Positions 1 to 8,870 of a DNA stretch of 64,000 bases are shown in pieces; positions within the stretch are counted from its first letter, which is position 1; each line of letters opens with the position of its first letter. The translations under genes were made by a program, and so were the position numbers. Under the pieces are notes generated by a model, which worked only from the letters and a program-made list of their open reading frames with translations, had not been told where the DNA came from and made no database searches. The DNA comes from CAWBLP01 sp963789495 (lineage in GTDB: Bacteria > Pseudomonadota > Alphaproteobacteria > Acetobacterales > Acetobacteraceae), in the NCBI GenBank assembly GCA_963789495.1, contig CAWBLP010000012.1:310001-374000 (forward strand). Direction: 5' to 3'.

Positions 1-681
1 CACTGGGACGGCAACAACGATTCGCTGGACGAGCGGAACTTCAGCGCCGCGATCGGCGCCGGTGTGGTCATCAACCCGCCCAGTTTCGACTTCGCCGGCC
101 TCGAGCGGATCAAAAACTGGCTGACGACGCATCCGGCGCCGCGCTATCCGTTCCCGATCGACATGGCGCTGGCGGCGACCGGGAAGCCGATATACGACAA
201 GCTGTGCGCGTCGTGCCATGATCCCAGCGGTGAGCATTTCGGCACCGTCACGCCGCAGACCAGGGTGGGCACCGATCCCGAACGGATGCTCGCGTTCGAC
301 AAGGACATGGCGGCGCGCATGAACACGATCGGGGAAGGCCAACACTGGGGCTTCCACCGTTTCCGATCCACCAACGGTTATGCCAACCATGCCTTGCAGG
401 GCATCTGGCTCCGGGCGCCCTATCTGCATAACGGTTCGGTGCCGACACTGGACGATCTGCTGAAACCGGTCGATCAACGGGTGAAGAGATTCTTCGCAGG
501 CAACGACGTCTATGACCAGGCGCGGGTCGGGTTCGTTACCGATGTGCCGGGCAACGCGACGCGGCAATTCATCGAGTTCGACACCAGCCTGAAGGGCAAC
601 TCCAACGTTGGCCACACTTATGGATCCGCACTGTCTGATCAGGATCGGCACGCGCTGCTCGAATACCTGAAGACGCTGTAG
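1..681 (+). CDS. c-type cytochrome, 3' part (5' end outside window)
   Basis: The reading frame is open from base 1, so this is the C-terminal 226 residues of a longer protein. It has one haem-binding CxxCH motif (CASCH, about residue 69), a PFPID segment before it and a C-terminal ALLEYLKTL. The 468-aa cytochrome encoded at 1127-2533 shares all of these, including YLHNGSVPTL versus FLHNGSVPTL, so the two are paralogues from a tandem duplication. By analogy the missing N-terminal part should carry a membrane anchor and another CxxCH. The likely role is periplasmic electron transfer; the partner is unknown. A GTG at 64 is not the true start because homology continues upstream of it. Confidence 0.85.
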   Translation, partial: HWDGNNDSLDERNFSAAIGAGVVINPPSFDFAGLERIKNWLTTHPAPRYPFPIDMALAATGKPIYDKLCASCHDPSGEHFGTVTPQTRVGTDPERMLAFDKDMAARMNTIGEGQHWGFHRFRSTNGYANHALQGIWLRAPYLHNGSVPTLDDLLKPVDQRVKRFFAGNDVYDQARVGFVTDVPGNATRQFIEFDTSLKGNSNVGHTYGSALSDQDRHALLEYLKTL

Positions 682-704
682 CCACGTTGATAAGGACACG
701 GCCA

Positions 705-1127
705 ATGTACTTCACAAATCTTCGATTGTTCACGATCGTGGTGTGGCTGGGTGTCCTCGCCAACTGGTCGTTCGCGGTATGGGCGATCTTTTTCGATACC
801 GGTTCGCTGCTCGACCTGTTCGGCCTGGGCACGGTGCCGAACACGATGTGGGTGTACAATTACTCCATCCTGCTGGCGATCCTCAGCTGCTTCTACATCC
901 CCGCGGCGTTTGATCCGTTCCGGTATCGAGCGAACGCTTGGCTGCTGATCGTCGGCCGGCTGGTGCCCGCCAGCACATTCTTCATTGGCGTCGCGCTCAA
1001 CTACTTTCCGCGGGGCTTCGCCAGACTTGGTGTCGGTGACGCGACGTTCGGGATCATCGAATTGGTCCTGCTGCTGCGCCTGATCGCCAACTCCAAGAAC
1101 GTCGCTTCGCCACCCGTGCCAGTGTGA
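705..1127 (+). CDS. small integral membrane protein in cytochrome operon
   Basis: This 140-aa protein has about four hydrophobic segments (for example LFTIVVWLGVLANWSFAVWA and a long stretch around residues 45-65) and no recognised catalytic motif. The ATG at 705 was chosen over an upstream TTG (687) because AAGGA lies 7-8 bases before it. The gene begins 23 bases after the preceding cytochrome stop, and its own stop overlaps the next cytochrome start (TGATG). It is therefore co-transcribed between two paralogous c-type cytochromes and may be a membrane partner of them. I do not recognise the family; the function is inferred from position only. Confidence 0.75.
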   Translation: MYFTNLRLFTIVVWLGVLANWSFAVWAIFFDTGSLLDLFGLGTVPNTMWVYNYSILLAILSCFYIPAAFDPFRYRANAWLLIVGRLVPASTFFIGVALNYFPRGFARLGVGDATFGIIELVLLLRLIANSKNVASPPVPV

Positions 1128-2533
1128 TGTCCCGGCGCGGCCGCCTGCTGGTGGCGGCGGTTCTCGTGCTGGCGGTGGTCGGCGCGATCGGCTGGTACAA
1201 GCTGCTGCGACAGGAGCATATACGTTACGCGTCGGACGTCGACGCCTTCAAATACGGTTCGGTGGGCGTCGAGCCGGCGGCCGGATTGCCCTATTCGGTC
1301 TGGACCGTGCTGCCGGAGGTGTTCGCGGACCGCGTCGGCGGCCCCGGCGGATACGCCGCATTTGGTTTCATCTGGGAAAATGGTCACGACACCCCGATCG
1401 GCCTGCCGGTCGAGGTTGTCGGCTTTCCGCGTGTCGGACTGAACTGCGGTCTCTGCCATATCGGCAGCGTGCGGGAGACGGCCACGTCGCCGCGCCAGAT
1501 CCTGATCGGTGCACCGAACAGCACGCTGGATGCGCAACGCTATTTCCGCTTCCTGTTCGGCGCGGCGGGGGATGCACGCTTCACGCCGGATGTGCTGATC
1601 CCGGCAATCGAACGTCATCGGCCGATTTCATTTCTAGACAAGTTACTGCTGCGCTTTCTGATTATTCCGCAGTTTCGCGACGCATTGCTGGCGCAACAGC
1701 GCCAGCTCTGGTGGATGGATACGGTGCCGGACTGGGGGCCCGGACGTGTCGACCCGTTCAACCCGGCGAAAGTGCAGCTGATCCACCAGCCGTGGGACGG
1801 CAGCATCGGCGCGGCGCGCATGGTGCCGCTGTGGGATTGGAACGATCGCGCACATTTCGGCCTCCATCGCGATGGGCTGAATACCTCGCTGATTGAGATT
1901 TTCCTGAACTCCGGAATTGGCAACGGCGCGACGAATGCAACGATCGATCTCGCCGTACTGAAGCGGTTGCAAGGCTGGATTGGCAGCCTGAAGCCGCCCG
2001 CCTACCCATTCCCGATCGACCGCGCGCTGGCGGCGAAGGGGGAACCGGTCTTCCGAGCGCAGTGCGCTGACTGCCATGCGTTTGGCGGTGCTAAGACCGG
2101 AGAGCCGATACCGATTGCATGGCTCGGAACAGACCGGCACCGGTTGGATTCGTGGACGACGCAAGCGCGGGATGGCTTCAATGGGCTGGACGATTACGAC
2201 TGGCGCTATTCCCATTTCCGTAAGACCGGCGGCTATGTGGCACAGGCGCTCGATGGGCTGTGGGCTCGGGCGCCGTTCCTGCACAATGGTTCGGTCCCGA
2301 CCCTGGCTGACATGCTTCGCCCGCCCGCTCAACGACCGGAGCAATTCCGTGTCGGCTACGATGTTTACGATCAGACGAGGGTGGGTTTCGTCAGTGAAGG
2401 CCGGGAAGCCGAACAATCTGGGAGGCTGTTCGACACAACTCTGCCCGGCAACGCGAATGTAGGGCATCTTTACGGAACCACACTGCCGGACGGCGATAAG
2501 CGCGCCCTGCTGGAATACCTAAAGACTCTTTGA
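1127..2533 (+). CDS. membrane-anchored di-haem c-type cytochrome
   Basis: This 468-aa protein has an N-terminal hydrophobic segment (about residues 8-25, rich in V/A/L) that acts as a signal or anchor. It has two haem c attachment motifs, CGLCH near residue 106 and CADCH near residue 315. The second half is paralogous to the truncated cytochrome at 1-681 (PFPID, FLHNGSVPTL, VYDQTRVGFV, ALLEYLKTL). The layout resembles large di-haem cytochromes of the peroxidase/thiol-oxidoreductase type, but I cannot name a substrate. The start overlaps the upstream stop (TGATG), so the three genes form one operon. The in-frame GTG at 1124 is an alternative start. Confidence 0.85.
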   Translation: MSRRGRLLVAAVLVLAVVGAIGWYKLLRQEHIRYASDVDAFKYGSVGVEPAAGLPYSVWTVLPEVFADRVGGPGGYAAFGFIWENGHDTPIGLPVEVVGFPRVGLNCGLCHIGSVRETATSPRQILIGAPNSTLDAQRYFRFLFGAAGDARFTPDVLIPAIERHRPISFLDKLLLRFLIIPQFRDALLAQQRQLWWMDTVPDWGPGRVDPFNPAKVQLIHQPWDGSIGAARMVPLWDWNDRAHFGLHRDGLNTSLIEIFLNSGIGNGATNATIDLAVLKRLQGWIGSLKPPAYPFPIDRALAAKGEPVFRAQCADCHAFGGAKTGEPIPIAWLGTDRHRLDSWTTQARDGFNGLDDYDWRYSHFRKTGGYVAQALDGLWARAPFLHNGSVPTLADMLRPPAQRPEQFRVGYDVYDQTRVGFVSEGREAEQSGRLFDTTLPGNANVGHLYGTTLPDGDKRALLEYLKTL

Positions 2534-2913
2534 CGGGTCGTTCGGAAGCGACGCTTATAGCAATTCCCTACTCTTGCGCCATGATGAGCGACTTCTAAAA
2601 TTCAACGCCACCGGACCTCATGCGATTCGATAGTCTTTGGGCGTCGCCTAAGGGCGGCCGGGACATACGAACGCGCGTGGCTTTCGAACCAGGAAAAATT
2701 TGCGCCGACGCGTCCGTCTGTGTAGCAGAAGCGTGCTACACGGGCCGCTTCTGGGCGTCCGGGTACCTGCTCGGGCAGCCTCAATGGCTTGCTGAGAGGC
2801 TTGGTTCCGAATCCTCCCGCCCCAGCCACCGCAGTTTGCCATCCCCTCCCCCGCTCGTTTCCTTGCGCGGACTTCAGCCCCACGACCCTCGCGGCCCATT
2901 CAGGAGTGACCTC
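2534..2913. other. intergenic region, no convincing gene
   Basis: About 380 bases separate the cytochrome operon from the opine-dehydrogenase-like gene. An ORF from 2620 exists, but its protein is Ser/Arg/Pro-rich, has no recognisable domain and runs into the next gene out of frame. Two structures are visible. One is a perfect 8-bp inverted repeat with a 6-base loop at 2720-2741 (GTGTAGCA/TGCTACAC). The other is a stretch at about 2803-2835 resembling a tRNA 3' end (GGTTCCGAATC then a CCCCAGCCACC-like acceptor end), but without the rest of a tRNA. Confidence 0.5.
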
Positions 2914-3979
2914 ATGAGTTCGAATTGCAGTGCTCGGCGCCGGCGGCATTGGGTGCGGCGCGGCCGCCCTGTTGTGTGAACAGGGCCACGACGTGGTGCT
3001 TTGGTCGCCGTCCGGCCGCGGCACCGCGGCGTTCGCCGACGGCGCCGGCCTGCAGGCGGAGGGCAAGCTGACCGGCCGCTATCAACCGAACATCGCCGAG
3101 GATTGCGCGACCGCCGTGCGTGACGCCGACGCGGTAATGCTGGCTGCGCCCGGCTATGGGCATCGGGTCGTGCTGGATGCGGTGGCGCCGCATCTTCAGC
3201 CCGGACAGGCGATGATCATCAGCTCGCATATGTCGCTGAGCGCGCTGTACCTGGCGCGGCTGCTCGCGGCGCGCGGCGTGCAGGTGCCGATCGCCGCCTG
3301 GGGCACCACCGTCACCACCGGCCGCCGCCTGGCAGGCCCGTCCGTGCGGGTCTCCAATATTCGCAACAAGGTGGATATCGCCGCCCTGCCCGCGCGTGAC
3401 ACCAACGCGATGGAAGCACTGTGCTGCGCGCTGTTCGGCGATCACTTCGTGCCGCGTGAGGACCTGATCGCAGTGTCGCTCAGCAACGTCAATCCGCAGA
3501 ACCACCTCGGCATGGCGTTGTGCAATTTCACCCGGATCGAGAACGGCGAAGCCTGGGCGAACTGGAGCGGATTGACGCCCGCGGTTGGTCGGCTGATCGA
3601 GGCGCTGGATGCGGAACGACTGGCGGTGGCGGCGGCGTTCGGCGCCTCCGTGCGCACGGTGCGCGATCATTTCCATCTGTCGTTCGGCGTACCGCATGGC
3701 CCGGTGGGAGACGCCGGCGCGATCCTCGCGGCGCGTGATCCCTCGCCTGGCCCCGCCAGCCTGGAGACGCGCTACATCACCGAAGACGTTCCGTACGGCC
3801 TGGTGCCCAGCACCGAACTGGCACGCATCGCCGGTGTGGCGATGCCGCTGCACGACGCCGGTATCGCGGTGTTTGCTGCACTGTACGGCAGGGATTTTCG
3901 CGCGGAGAACAATCTGCTGCCGGCGCTCTCGCTGAATGGCGTCTCGATCGCGGACCTGCAGGCCATGGTCCGCGACTGA
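2914..3979 (+). pseudogene. opine (octopine/nopaline) dehydrogenase-like protein, frameshift at the start codon
   Basis: The open frame from 2930 gives a 349-aa NAD(P)-binding protein with a Rossmann motif right at its start (LGAGGIGCG). The C-terminal half is typical of the octopine/nopaline dehydrogenase helical domain (HLSFGVPHG, ITEDVPYGLVP). The first beta-strand residues R-I-A-V lie upstream of the GTG at 2930, and a TGA closes that frame at 2915. A good Shine-Dalgarno (AGGAG, 2902-2906) sits 7 bases before ATG 2914, but that ATG is one base out of frame. Removing one T of the GTTCGA run gives M-S-R-I-A-V-L-G-A-G-G-I-G. ATG-to-stop length is 3n+1, consistent with one extra base. The family reversibly joins or cleaves an amino acid and a keto acid or related imine; the substrate is unknown. 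It is either a true lesion or a sequencing error, since the rest is intact. Confidence 0.8.
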
Positions 3980-4017
3980 GCCGGGGTGCGCAGCCTGTCG
4001 CACAGGTCCGCCTGCCG

Positions 4018-4131
4018 GTGTGGGACGCGAGAAAGCATCGGGGCGTTGCCTCGAATCCCACCAGGAGGCGCTGCCCCTTGATGGGTGTTTCGCGGGCAAC
4101 GCCCCCGAACGCTTCCCTGCGTCCCACCCCA
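4018..4131. repeat. large imperfect palindromic intergenic repeat
   Basis: About 114 bases fold back on themselves. The left arm (GTGGGACGC...GAAAGCATCGGGGCGTTGCC) matches the reverse complement of the right arm (GGCAACGCCCCCGAACGCTTCCCTGCGTCCCAC) with few mismatches. The centre holds GGCGCTGCCCCTTGATGGG. Related arms occur at 53947-53992 and 55727-55805, so it is a dispersed repeat family. It lies between the convergent ends of the opine-dehydrogenase-like gene and the solute-binding protein gene, where it may also act as a bidirectional terminator. Confidence 0.8.
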
Positions 4132-4166
4132 GCGCGGACCCACGCGACAGGCTGCGGGACTTCGGT

Positions 4167-5906
4167 TCAGTAGCTGTATCCCGCCTTGGTCATCCAAGCG
4201 CGTGCCTGATCCATGTCGAACGGAATCGGCTTCAGCAGGTCATGGTCGTATTCCGGTGCAGACCACGGCATGGCCACCGTGCCGGGATGGCCGAGCCCGG
4301 CGGCGATTTCCTGCACGATCTGCTCGCGCGGCGTGGCGTAGCTGATCGCCTTGCGGATGTAGGCGGCCGCCTCGAACGCACGCGATGGATCCTGTTTGCC
4401 GAGCGGCGTTTCGACACCGGTGCCGAACACCGGATGTCGCAGATTGTAGCAGACATGCTGCCACTTGTACGAGTCGAAGCGCTGCACCTTGCCCCAGCTC
4501 GAGTCGATCGTGCTCAGCAGCGAGCCGATATCATACATCGGATCATGGGCATCGATATCACCCGACTTCAGTGCACTGAGAACGGCATCTGTACCATTGA
4601 TATTGACGACGTAGAATGTCTTCACATTCCCCGACATCGGCTTCCAATACTTCTCGTTGCGCGCGAATTTATACGCCTTGCGCGAGGCATCGTAACCGGC
4701 GGGGATCCATGGCCCGGTGCCGATGCCGCCATGCGCGGTGAAGCTGCCGCCGGAGCTGGTTTTCACCGTGTAGGTGCCAAGCCAGGTGCTGGCGGGATGT
4801 CCGCGCAGCGCTTCCGGCTTGATGTCTTTGTAGGCGTGCTCCGGCATGATCGCGACGGCGCTGAGGATCTGCTCACGGAACAGAATCGAGTACTCCGGCA
4901 GATCGACAGTGATCTCCAGCGGTCCCGTCACCTTGTAGGCATTCGGCGAGCCGAACACGGCCATCGCATTGCCCTGAATGGCGGTGGCGTAAGCCTTGTT
5001 CAGGATCGTATCCCAGGTGAACTTCACGTCTGCGGCGGTGAAGGGCTCGCCGCTGTGCCAGGTCACGCCGGGACGCAGCTTGATCACGTGATGCTTGCCG
5101 TCGGCGGAGCTTTCGATCGATTCCGCCAGGCCGGGAACCAGCTTCTTGCTGTCCCACAAATCATATTCGAGCAGCCGATTGTAGACTGGGCCAAAGATGT
5201 TCAATTCATGGTAGCCGATCGAGTACATCGGAATCAGCGAGGTTGGTGCCGGCCACGATGCGAATGCCGCGGTCGCACCGGTGCCCGCGCCGGCAATCGT
5301 CCAGTTCTCCGGCTGCGGAAAGAATACCGGATTGAAGGTGGTGGAGTTGAATCCGGTGAGTTTCGGATTAACCGCGATGGCGTCTTCCGGGTAGAACAGG
5401 ATGGTCATCGGCTCGGTGTCGTACCAGCGCTTCTCGAACGCCTTGATCGCCGTCATGCGGGCGGCAGGATCGATTGCGCTGGCGTAGTCCTTCAGCACCT
5501 TGTCCATCTCCGGGTCCGACAGGTAGTAGAAATTCGGCCCGTTCGGCGGCACCAGGTCGCTGCGAAACAACGAATTCGGCAATGGCGTGATGGAGCTGTA
5601 GTAGTACCGTTCCAGATACGAATCCCAGCCGCCTTCGGTATGCGTCTTGCCTGCGCCCTTGGTGCGGCGCGAAGCAATAGTGGGGAATGTGACATAGCTG
5701 GAAACGACGTCGATGCCGAGCTTGGACATCTGTTGACCGACCAGCGTGCCCCAGATCATGCGTGCGGGTTGGTTGTTCGGGATCATCAGATACAGCTTGA
5801 AGAATGGCGGCGCGGCGTGCGCTGATCGGATCATGGCCGGCGCTGCCAATCCCATGGCGGCTCCACCGATGGTCTTCAAAACCTCACGCCGTCCACTGCT
5901 GTTCAT
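4167..5906 (-). CDS. ABC transporter solute-binding protein (peptide/opine type, SBP family 5), Tat-exported
   Basis: This 579-aa protein begins with a twin-arginine-like leader (SSGRREVLKTIGGAAMG ending AHA). It continues as a family-5 extracellular solute-binding protein (GVTWHSGEPFTAADVKFTWD, PEHAYKD, ATPREQIVQEI). The start at 5906 is preferred over 5933 because it puts the RR motif at the N-terminus and has a G-rich ribosome-binding region just upstream. It is divergent from dppBCDF-type genes and convergent with the opine-dehydrogenase-like gene, so it most likely delivers a di/oligopeptide- or opine-like compound to that importer in the periplasm. The exact ligand cannot be read from sequence. 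Confidence 0.9.
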   Translation of the reverse strand: MNSSGRREVLKTIGGAAMGLAAPAMIRSAHAAPPFFKLYLMIPNNQPARMIWGTLVGQQMSKLGIDVVSSYVTFPTIASRRTKGAGKTHTEGGWDSYLERYYYSSITPLPNSLFRSDLVPPNGPNFYYLSDPEMDKVLKDYASAIDPAARMTAIKAFEKRWYDTEPMTILFYPEDAIAVNPKLTGFNSTTFNPVFFPQPENWTIAGAGTGATAAFASWPAPTSLIPMYSIGYHELNIFGPVYNRLLEYDLWDSKKLVPGLAESIESSADGKHHVIKLRPGVTWHSGEPFTAADVKFTWDTILNKAYATAIQGNAMAVFGSPNAYKVTGPLEITVDLPEYSILFREQILSAVAIMPEHAYKDIKPEALRGHPASTWLGTYTVKTSSGGSFTAHGGIGTGPWIPAGYDASRKAYKFARNEKYWKPMSGNVKTFYVVNINGTDAVLSALKSGDIDAHDPMYDIGSLLSTIDSSWGKVQRFDSYKWQHVCYNLRHPVFGTGVETPLGKQDPSRAFEAAAYIRKAISYATPREQIVQEIAAGLGHPGTVAMPWSAPEYDHDLLKPIPFDMDQARAWMTKAGYSY

Positions 5907-5991
5907 GACCTGCCCCCGCTTGTTTGCAAGCACTATGCGCGATCCACATCAGTGGTTGTCAACGCCCGTGTTGCTCGATTAGGCTTTGGGG
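5907..5991. promoter_or_regulatory. divergent promoter region between binding protein and permease genes
   Basis: About 85 bases separate the divergent starts of the solute-binding protein (5906) and the first permease (about 5992). Both promoters must lie here or overlap the coding ends. No clear -35/-10 pair or operator could be picked out by eye. Confidence 0.4.
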
Positions 5992-6960
5992 GTGGGCATT
6001 TTGCGCTATCTGGTTCGACGGTTGCTGTTTTCAGCAGTGCTGATACTCGGAGTCAGCGCAATCATCTTCTTCCTGCTGAACGCAATCGGTAATCCTATCG
6101 ATGTGCTGATGTCGGACAATCCCGGCATTACCGACGAAGCACTGGCGGCCGTAAAGGCATACTACCATCTCGACGCCGACGTATGGACGCGGTATTTGAT
6201 CTGGATAGGCAACGTCCTGCGGCTGGACTTTGGCACATCCATAACCACTAATATGCCAGTCGGCGGAATGCTACTGACCTGGGGAGCGGAAACACTGAAG
6301 CTGCAGATCCCCGCAATTGTTCTGGCGCTGCTGCTGGCCATCGCATTCGCCGCCATCGCCGCCATGCGCCAATACAGCCGCCTCGACTTCAGCGTCATGA
6401 GCTCGGCACTGCTGGGCCATTCCCTGCCCGGTTTTCTCCTCGGCGTATTGCTGATCCTGATCTTTTCCTACTGGCTTGGCATCTTCCCCAGCTACGGCGC
6501 CTACTCAACCCGCAATCCCCTGTTCGGCAGCACACTGCTCGACGGGCTGTGGCACATGGTGCTGCCGCTGACCATGCTGACCGTGTTCAATACCGCCACA
6601 CTGACACTTCTGCTGCGCGCCAATCTCGTCGACGTCCTGCGGCAGGATTTCATCATGGCCGCCCGCGCATCCGGCCTGCCGGAACGCCGCGTGGTGTTCC
6701 ATCATGCGCTGCGCAATGCGATCATTCCGGTTCTGACCTATCTCGGCATTCTGTTTGGACTGATGCTGGCCACCGCACCGGTGACCGAATCCGTGTTCAC
6801 CTGGCCCGGCGCCGGCGCACTGTATCTGTCCGCAATCCAGTCGCTCGACTATCCTGTCATCATGGGTGAAACGCTTGTGGTCACCGTCATGCTGGTTGGG
6901 TTCACGTTGCTGACCGATCTGGCCTACGTGCTGATCGATCCGCGTATCCGGCTGGATTGA
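5992..6960 (+). CDS. ABC transporter permease, DppB type
   Basis: This inner-membrane permease of about 322 aa opens with LRYLVRRLLF, the usual N-terminus of DppB/OppB proteins. It has six hydrophobic spans and the EAA-loop region RASGLPERRVVFHHALRNA near residue 220. The start is uncertain: TTG 5986, GTG 5992 and TTG 6001 are all in frame, and the last has a G-rich tract just before it. It is followed three bases later by the DppC-type gene and is the first gene of the importer operon. It forms the translocation channel with the next gene product. Confidence 0.9.
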   Translation: MGILRYLVRRLLFSAVLILGVSAIIFFLLNAIGNPIDVLMSDNPGITDEALAAVKAYYHLDADVWTRYLIWIGNVLRLDFGTSITTNMPVGGMLLTWGAETLKLQIPAIVLALLLAIAFAAIAAMRQYSRLDFSVMSSALLGHSLPGFLLGVLLILIFSYWLGIFPSYGAYSTRNPLFGSTLLDGLWHMVLPLTMLTVFNTATLTLLLRANLVDVLRQDFIMAARASGLPERRVVFHHALRNAIIPVLTYLGILFGLMLATAPVTESVFTWPGAGALYLSAIQSLDYPVIMGETLVVTVMLVGFTLLTDLAYVLIDPRIRLD

Positions 6961-6963
6961 CCC

Positions 6964-7878
6964 ATGACATCACCGGCACCGATCCAGCGCCCGCCTGGCC
7001 AGTTTGTGCAGGGCTGGCATCGTTTGCGCCGCAACCGGTCCGGCATGCTGGGTCTGATCCTCATCACCTTCATCGTTGCACTGGCGCTGTTCGGGCCCTG
7101 GCTGGCGCCCTACGCGCCGAACGACCAGTCGGCGATGCTCAGCTTCGCATCACGTGGCGCGCCCAGCTGGGCCCATCCATTCGGCACCGACCGCAACGGT
7201 TACGATGTGCTCACGCGCGTCATCTACGGCGCACCCACCGCCCTTGCGGTCGGGCTCGGCGCCATGCTGGTGGCCGGCGTGATCGGCATCCTGGTGGGCG
7301 GCATCGCCGGCTATCTGGGCGGCTTTCTCGATGAGCTGCTGATGCGGCTGACCGATCTGTTCCTGGTGATCCCGGTCTTCGTGATGATCTTGGCGGTGGT
7401 GCGGCTGTTCGGCATCGTCGTCGTCGGCACCTGGCTGGAACGCGTGCCGTTCCTCAATCTCACCACCATCGTCGTGCTGCTTGGCATGTTCGGCTGGCCG
7501 CCGATCGCACGCCTGGCACGCGCGGAGTTCCTGCGCCTGAAGGGGCTGGATTTCGTCGAGGCCGCGCGCTGCATCGGTGCAGAGCCGCGCGACATCCTGC
7601 TGCGCCATATCCTGCCGAACGCGCTGCCTTCGCTCGCGGTCGTCATCGCCTTGGGCATCGGCGGCGCCATCCTGTCGGAATCGATGATCAGCTTCCTCGG
7701 CTTCGGCGACCCCAAGGCCGTGAGCTGGGGCCAGTTGCTGTACTTCAACTATCAGGTGCTGAAGGTTTCGCCCTGGGCCGTACTGGCACCCGGCACCGCG
7801 ATCTTCATCACCGTGCTCGGCTTCAACCTGCTGGCCGATGGCCTGTCGGACGCCTTCAATCCACGCCTGAAGCAATGA
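6964..7878 (+). CDS. ABC transporter permease, DppC type
   Basis: This 304-aa membrane protein has the N-terminal RLRRNRSGMLGL segment and the FGTDRNGYDVLTRVIYG motif characteristic of DppC/OppC subunits. An EAA-type loop (EAARCIGAEPRDILLRHILPN) follows about residue 200. It starts three bases after the DppB-type stop and overlaps the following ATPase gene by four bases (ATGA). It pairs with the DppB-type subunit to form the membrane channel. Confidence 0.93.
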   Translation: MTSPAPIQRPPGQFVQGWHRLRRNRSGMLGLILITFIVALALFGPWLAPYAPNDQSAMLSFASRGAPSWAHPFGTDRNGYDVLTRVIYGAPTALAVGLGAMLVAGVIGILVGGIAGYLGGFLDELLMRLTDLFLVIPVFVMILAVVRLFGIVVVGTWLERVPFLNLTTIVVLLGMFGWPPIARLARAEFLRLKGLDFVEAARCIGAEPRDILLRHILPNALPSLAVVIALGIGGAILSESMISFLGFGDPKAVSWGQLLYFNYQVLKVSPWAVLAPGTAIFITVLGFNLLADGLSDAFNPRLKQ

Positions 7879-8870
7879 ACGATCTGCTGACGGTTGATGG
7901 GCTGCGCGTGCATTTCTTCAGCCGGTCCGGCGTTGCGCCCGTGGTCGACGGAATCGATTTCGCCATCCGCCCACAGGAGACGCTGGGCCTGGTCGGCGAA
8001 TCCGGCAGCGGCAAGACAATGGCAAGCCTCGCGGTGCTGCGCCTGGTGCCGCCACCGGCCCGCATCGTGGGTGGATCGCTGCTTTTCCAGCAGCGCGATC
8101 TGCTGGCCCTGGACGAACCGGCGATGCGCAGCCTGCGCGGCAAGAACATCGCGATGATCTTCCAGAACCCGGCCTATTCGCTCAATCCGATCCTGAGCGT
8201 GGGCGATCAGCTGATCGAAATCCTGCGCTGGCATGAGGGGATTTCCCGGACCGCAGCACGCGACCGCGCCGCCGACCTGTTGCGCCTGGTGGGAATCGCC
8301 GATCCGTTGCACCGCCTGCGTCAGTTCCCGCATGAATTGTCGGGTGGCATGAAGCAGCGCATCTGCATCGCCCGCGCACTGCTGTGCAATCCGGCATTGA
8401 TTCTGGCCGACGAACCGACCACCAATCTGGATGTCACTATCCAGGCGCAGATCCTCGACCTGCTGGAGGAATTGCGCGAGCGGCTGCACATGGCGATGCT
8501 GCTGGTTTCCCACGACATGGGGCTGGTGGCGCGCATGGCGGATCGCATCACCGTGGTCTATGCCGGGCGAACCTGCGAAACCGGCGATGCACGCACCATT
8601 TTTCACGCTCCGCTGCATCCCTATACGCGCGCCTTGCTGGATAGCGCACCGCGTGTCGATCACGACTATGAGCACGAGGCGCGCCCGGCGCTGCGCACGA
8701 TCGGCGGGCGGATTCCCAATCTCGCGGACCCGCCAAGCGGCTGCCGGTTCCATCCGCGTTGCCCGGAAGCCGGCCCCGAGTGCGCGCAGCTTCGCCCCGA
8801 ACCGTTCGAGGCAGCGCCAGGCCATATCGTGAGCTGCCTGAAACGCGGCAGCCCTGGATTGCCGACATGA
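7875..8870 (+). CDS. ABC transporter ATP-binding protein, DppD type
   Basis: This 331-aa ATPase has Walker A GESGSGKT near residue 43, a Q-loop, the signature LSGGMKQR and Walker B LILADEPTTNLD. Its C-terminal oligopeptide-transporter extension contains CRFHPRCPEA, the cysteine-rich segment typical of DppD/OppD. Start and stop both overlap neighbours by four bases (ATGA), indicating translational coupling. It energises import together with the next gene product. Confidence 0.94.
   Translation: MNDLLTVDGLRVHFFSRSGVAPVVDGIDFAIRPQETLGLVGESGSGKTMASLAVLRLVPPPARIVGGSLLFQQRDLLALDEPAMRSLRGKNIAMIFQNPAYSLNPILSVGDQLIEILRWHEGISRTAARDRAADLLRLVGIADPLHRLRQFPHELSGGMKQRICIARALLCNPALILADEPTTNLDVTIQAQILDLLEELRERLHMAMLLVSHDMGLVARMADRITVVYAGRTCETGDARTIFHAPLHPYTRALLDSAPRVDHDYEHEARPALRTIGGRIPNLADPPSGCRFHPRCPEAGPECAQLRPEPFEAAPGHIVSCLKRGSPGLPT

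Noticed and set aside
2620..2979. 119-aa ORF upstream of the opine dehydrogenase-like gene
   Set aside because: It has low-complexity composition, overlaps the next gene out of frame and has no recognised domain.
3936..5825. 629-aa plus-strand ORF
   Set aside because: It is antisense to the solute-binding protein gene, is Arg/His-rich and lacks any domain; it is a GC-rich shadow frame.
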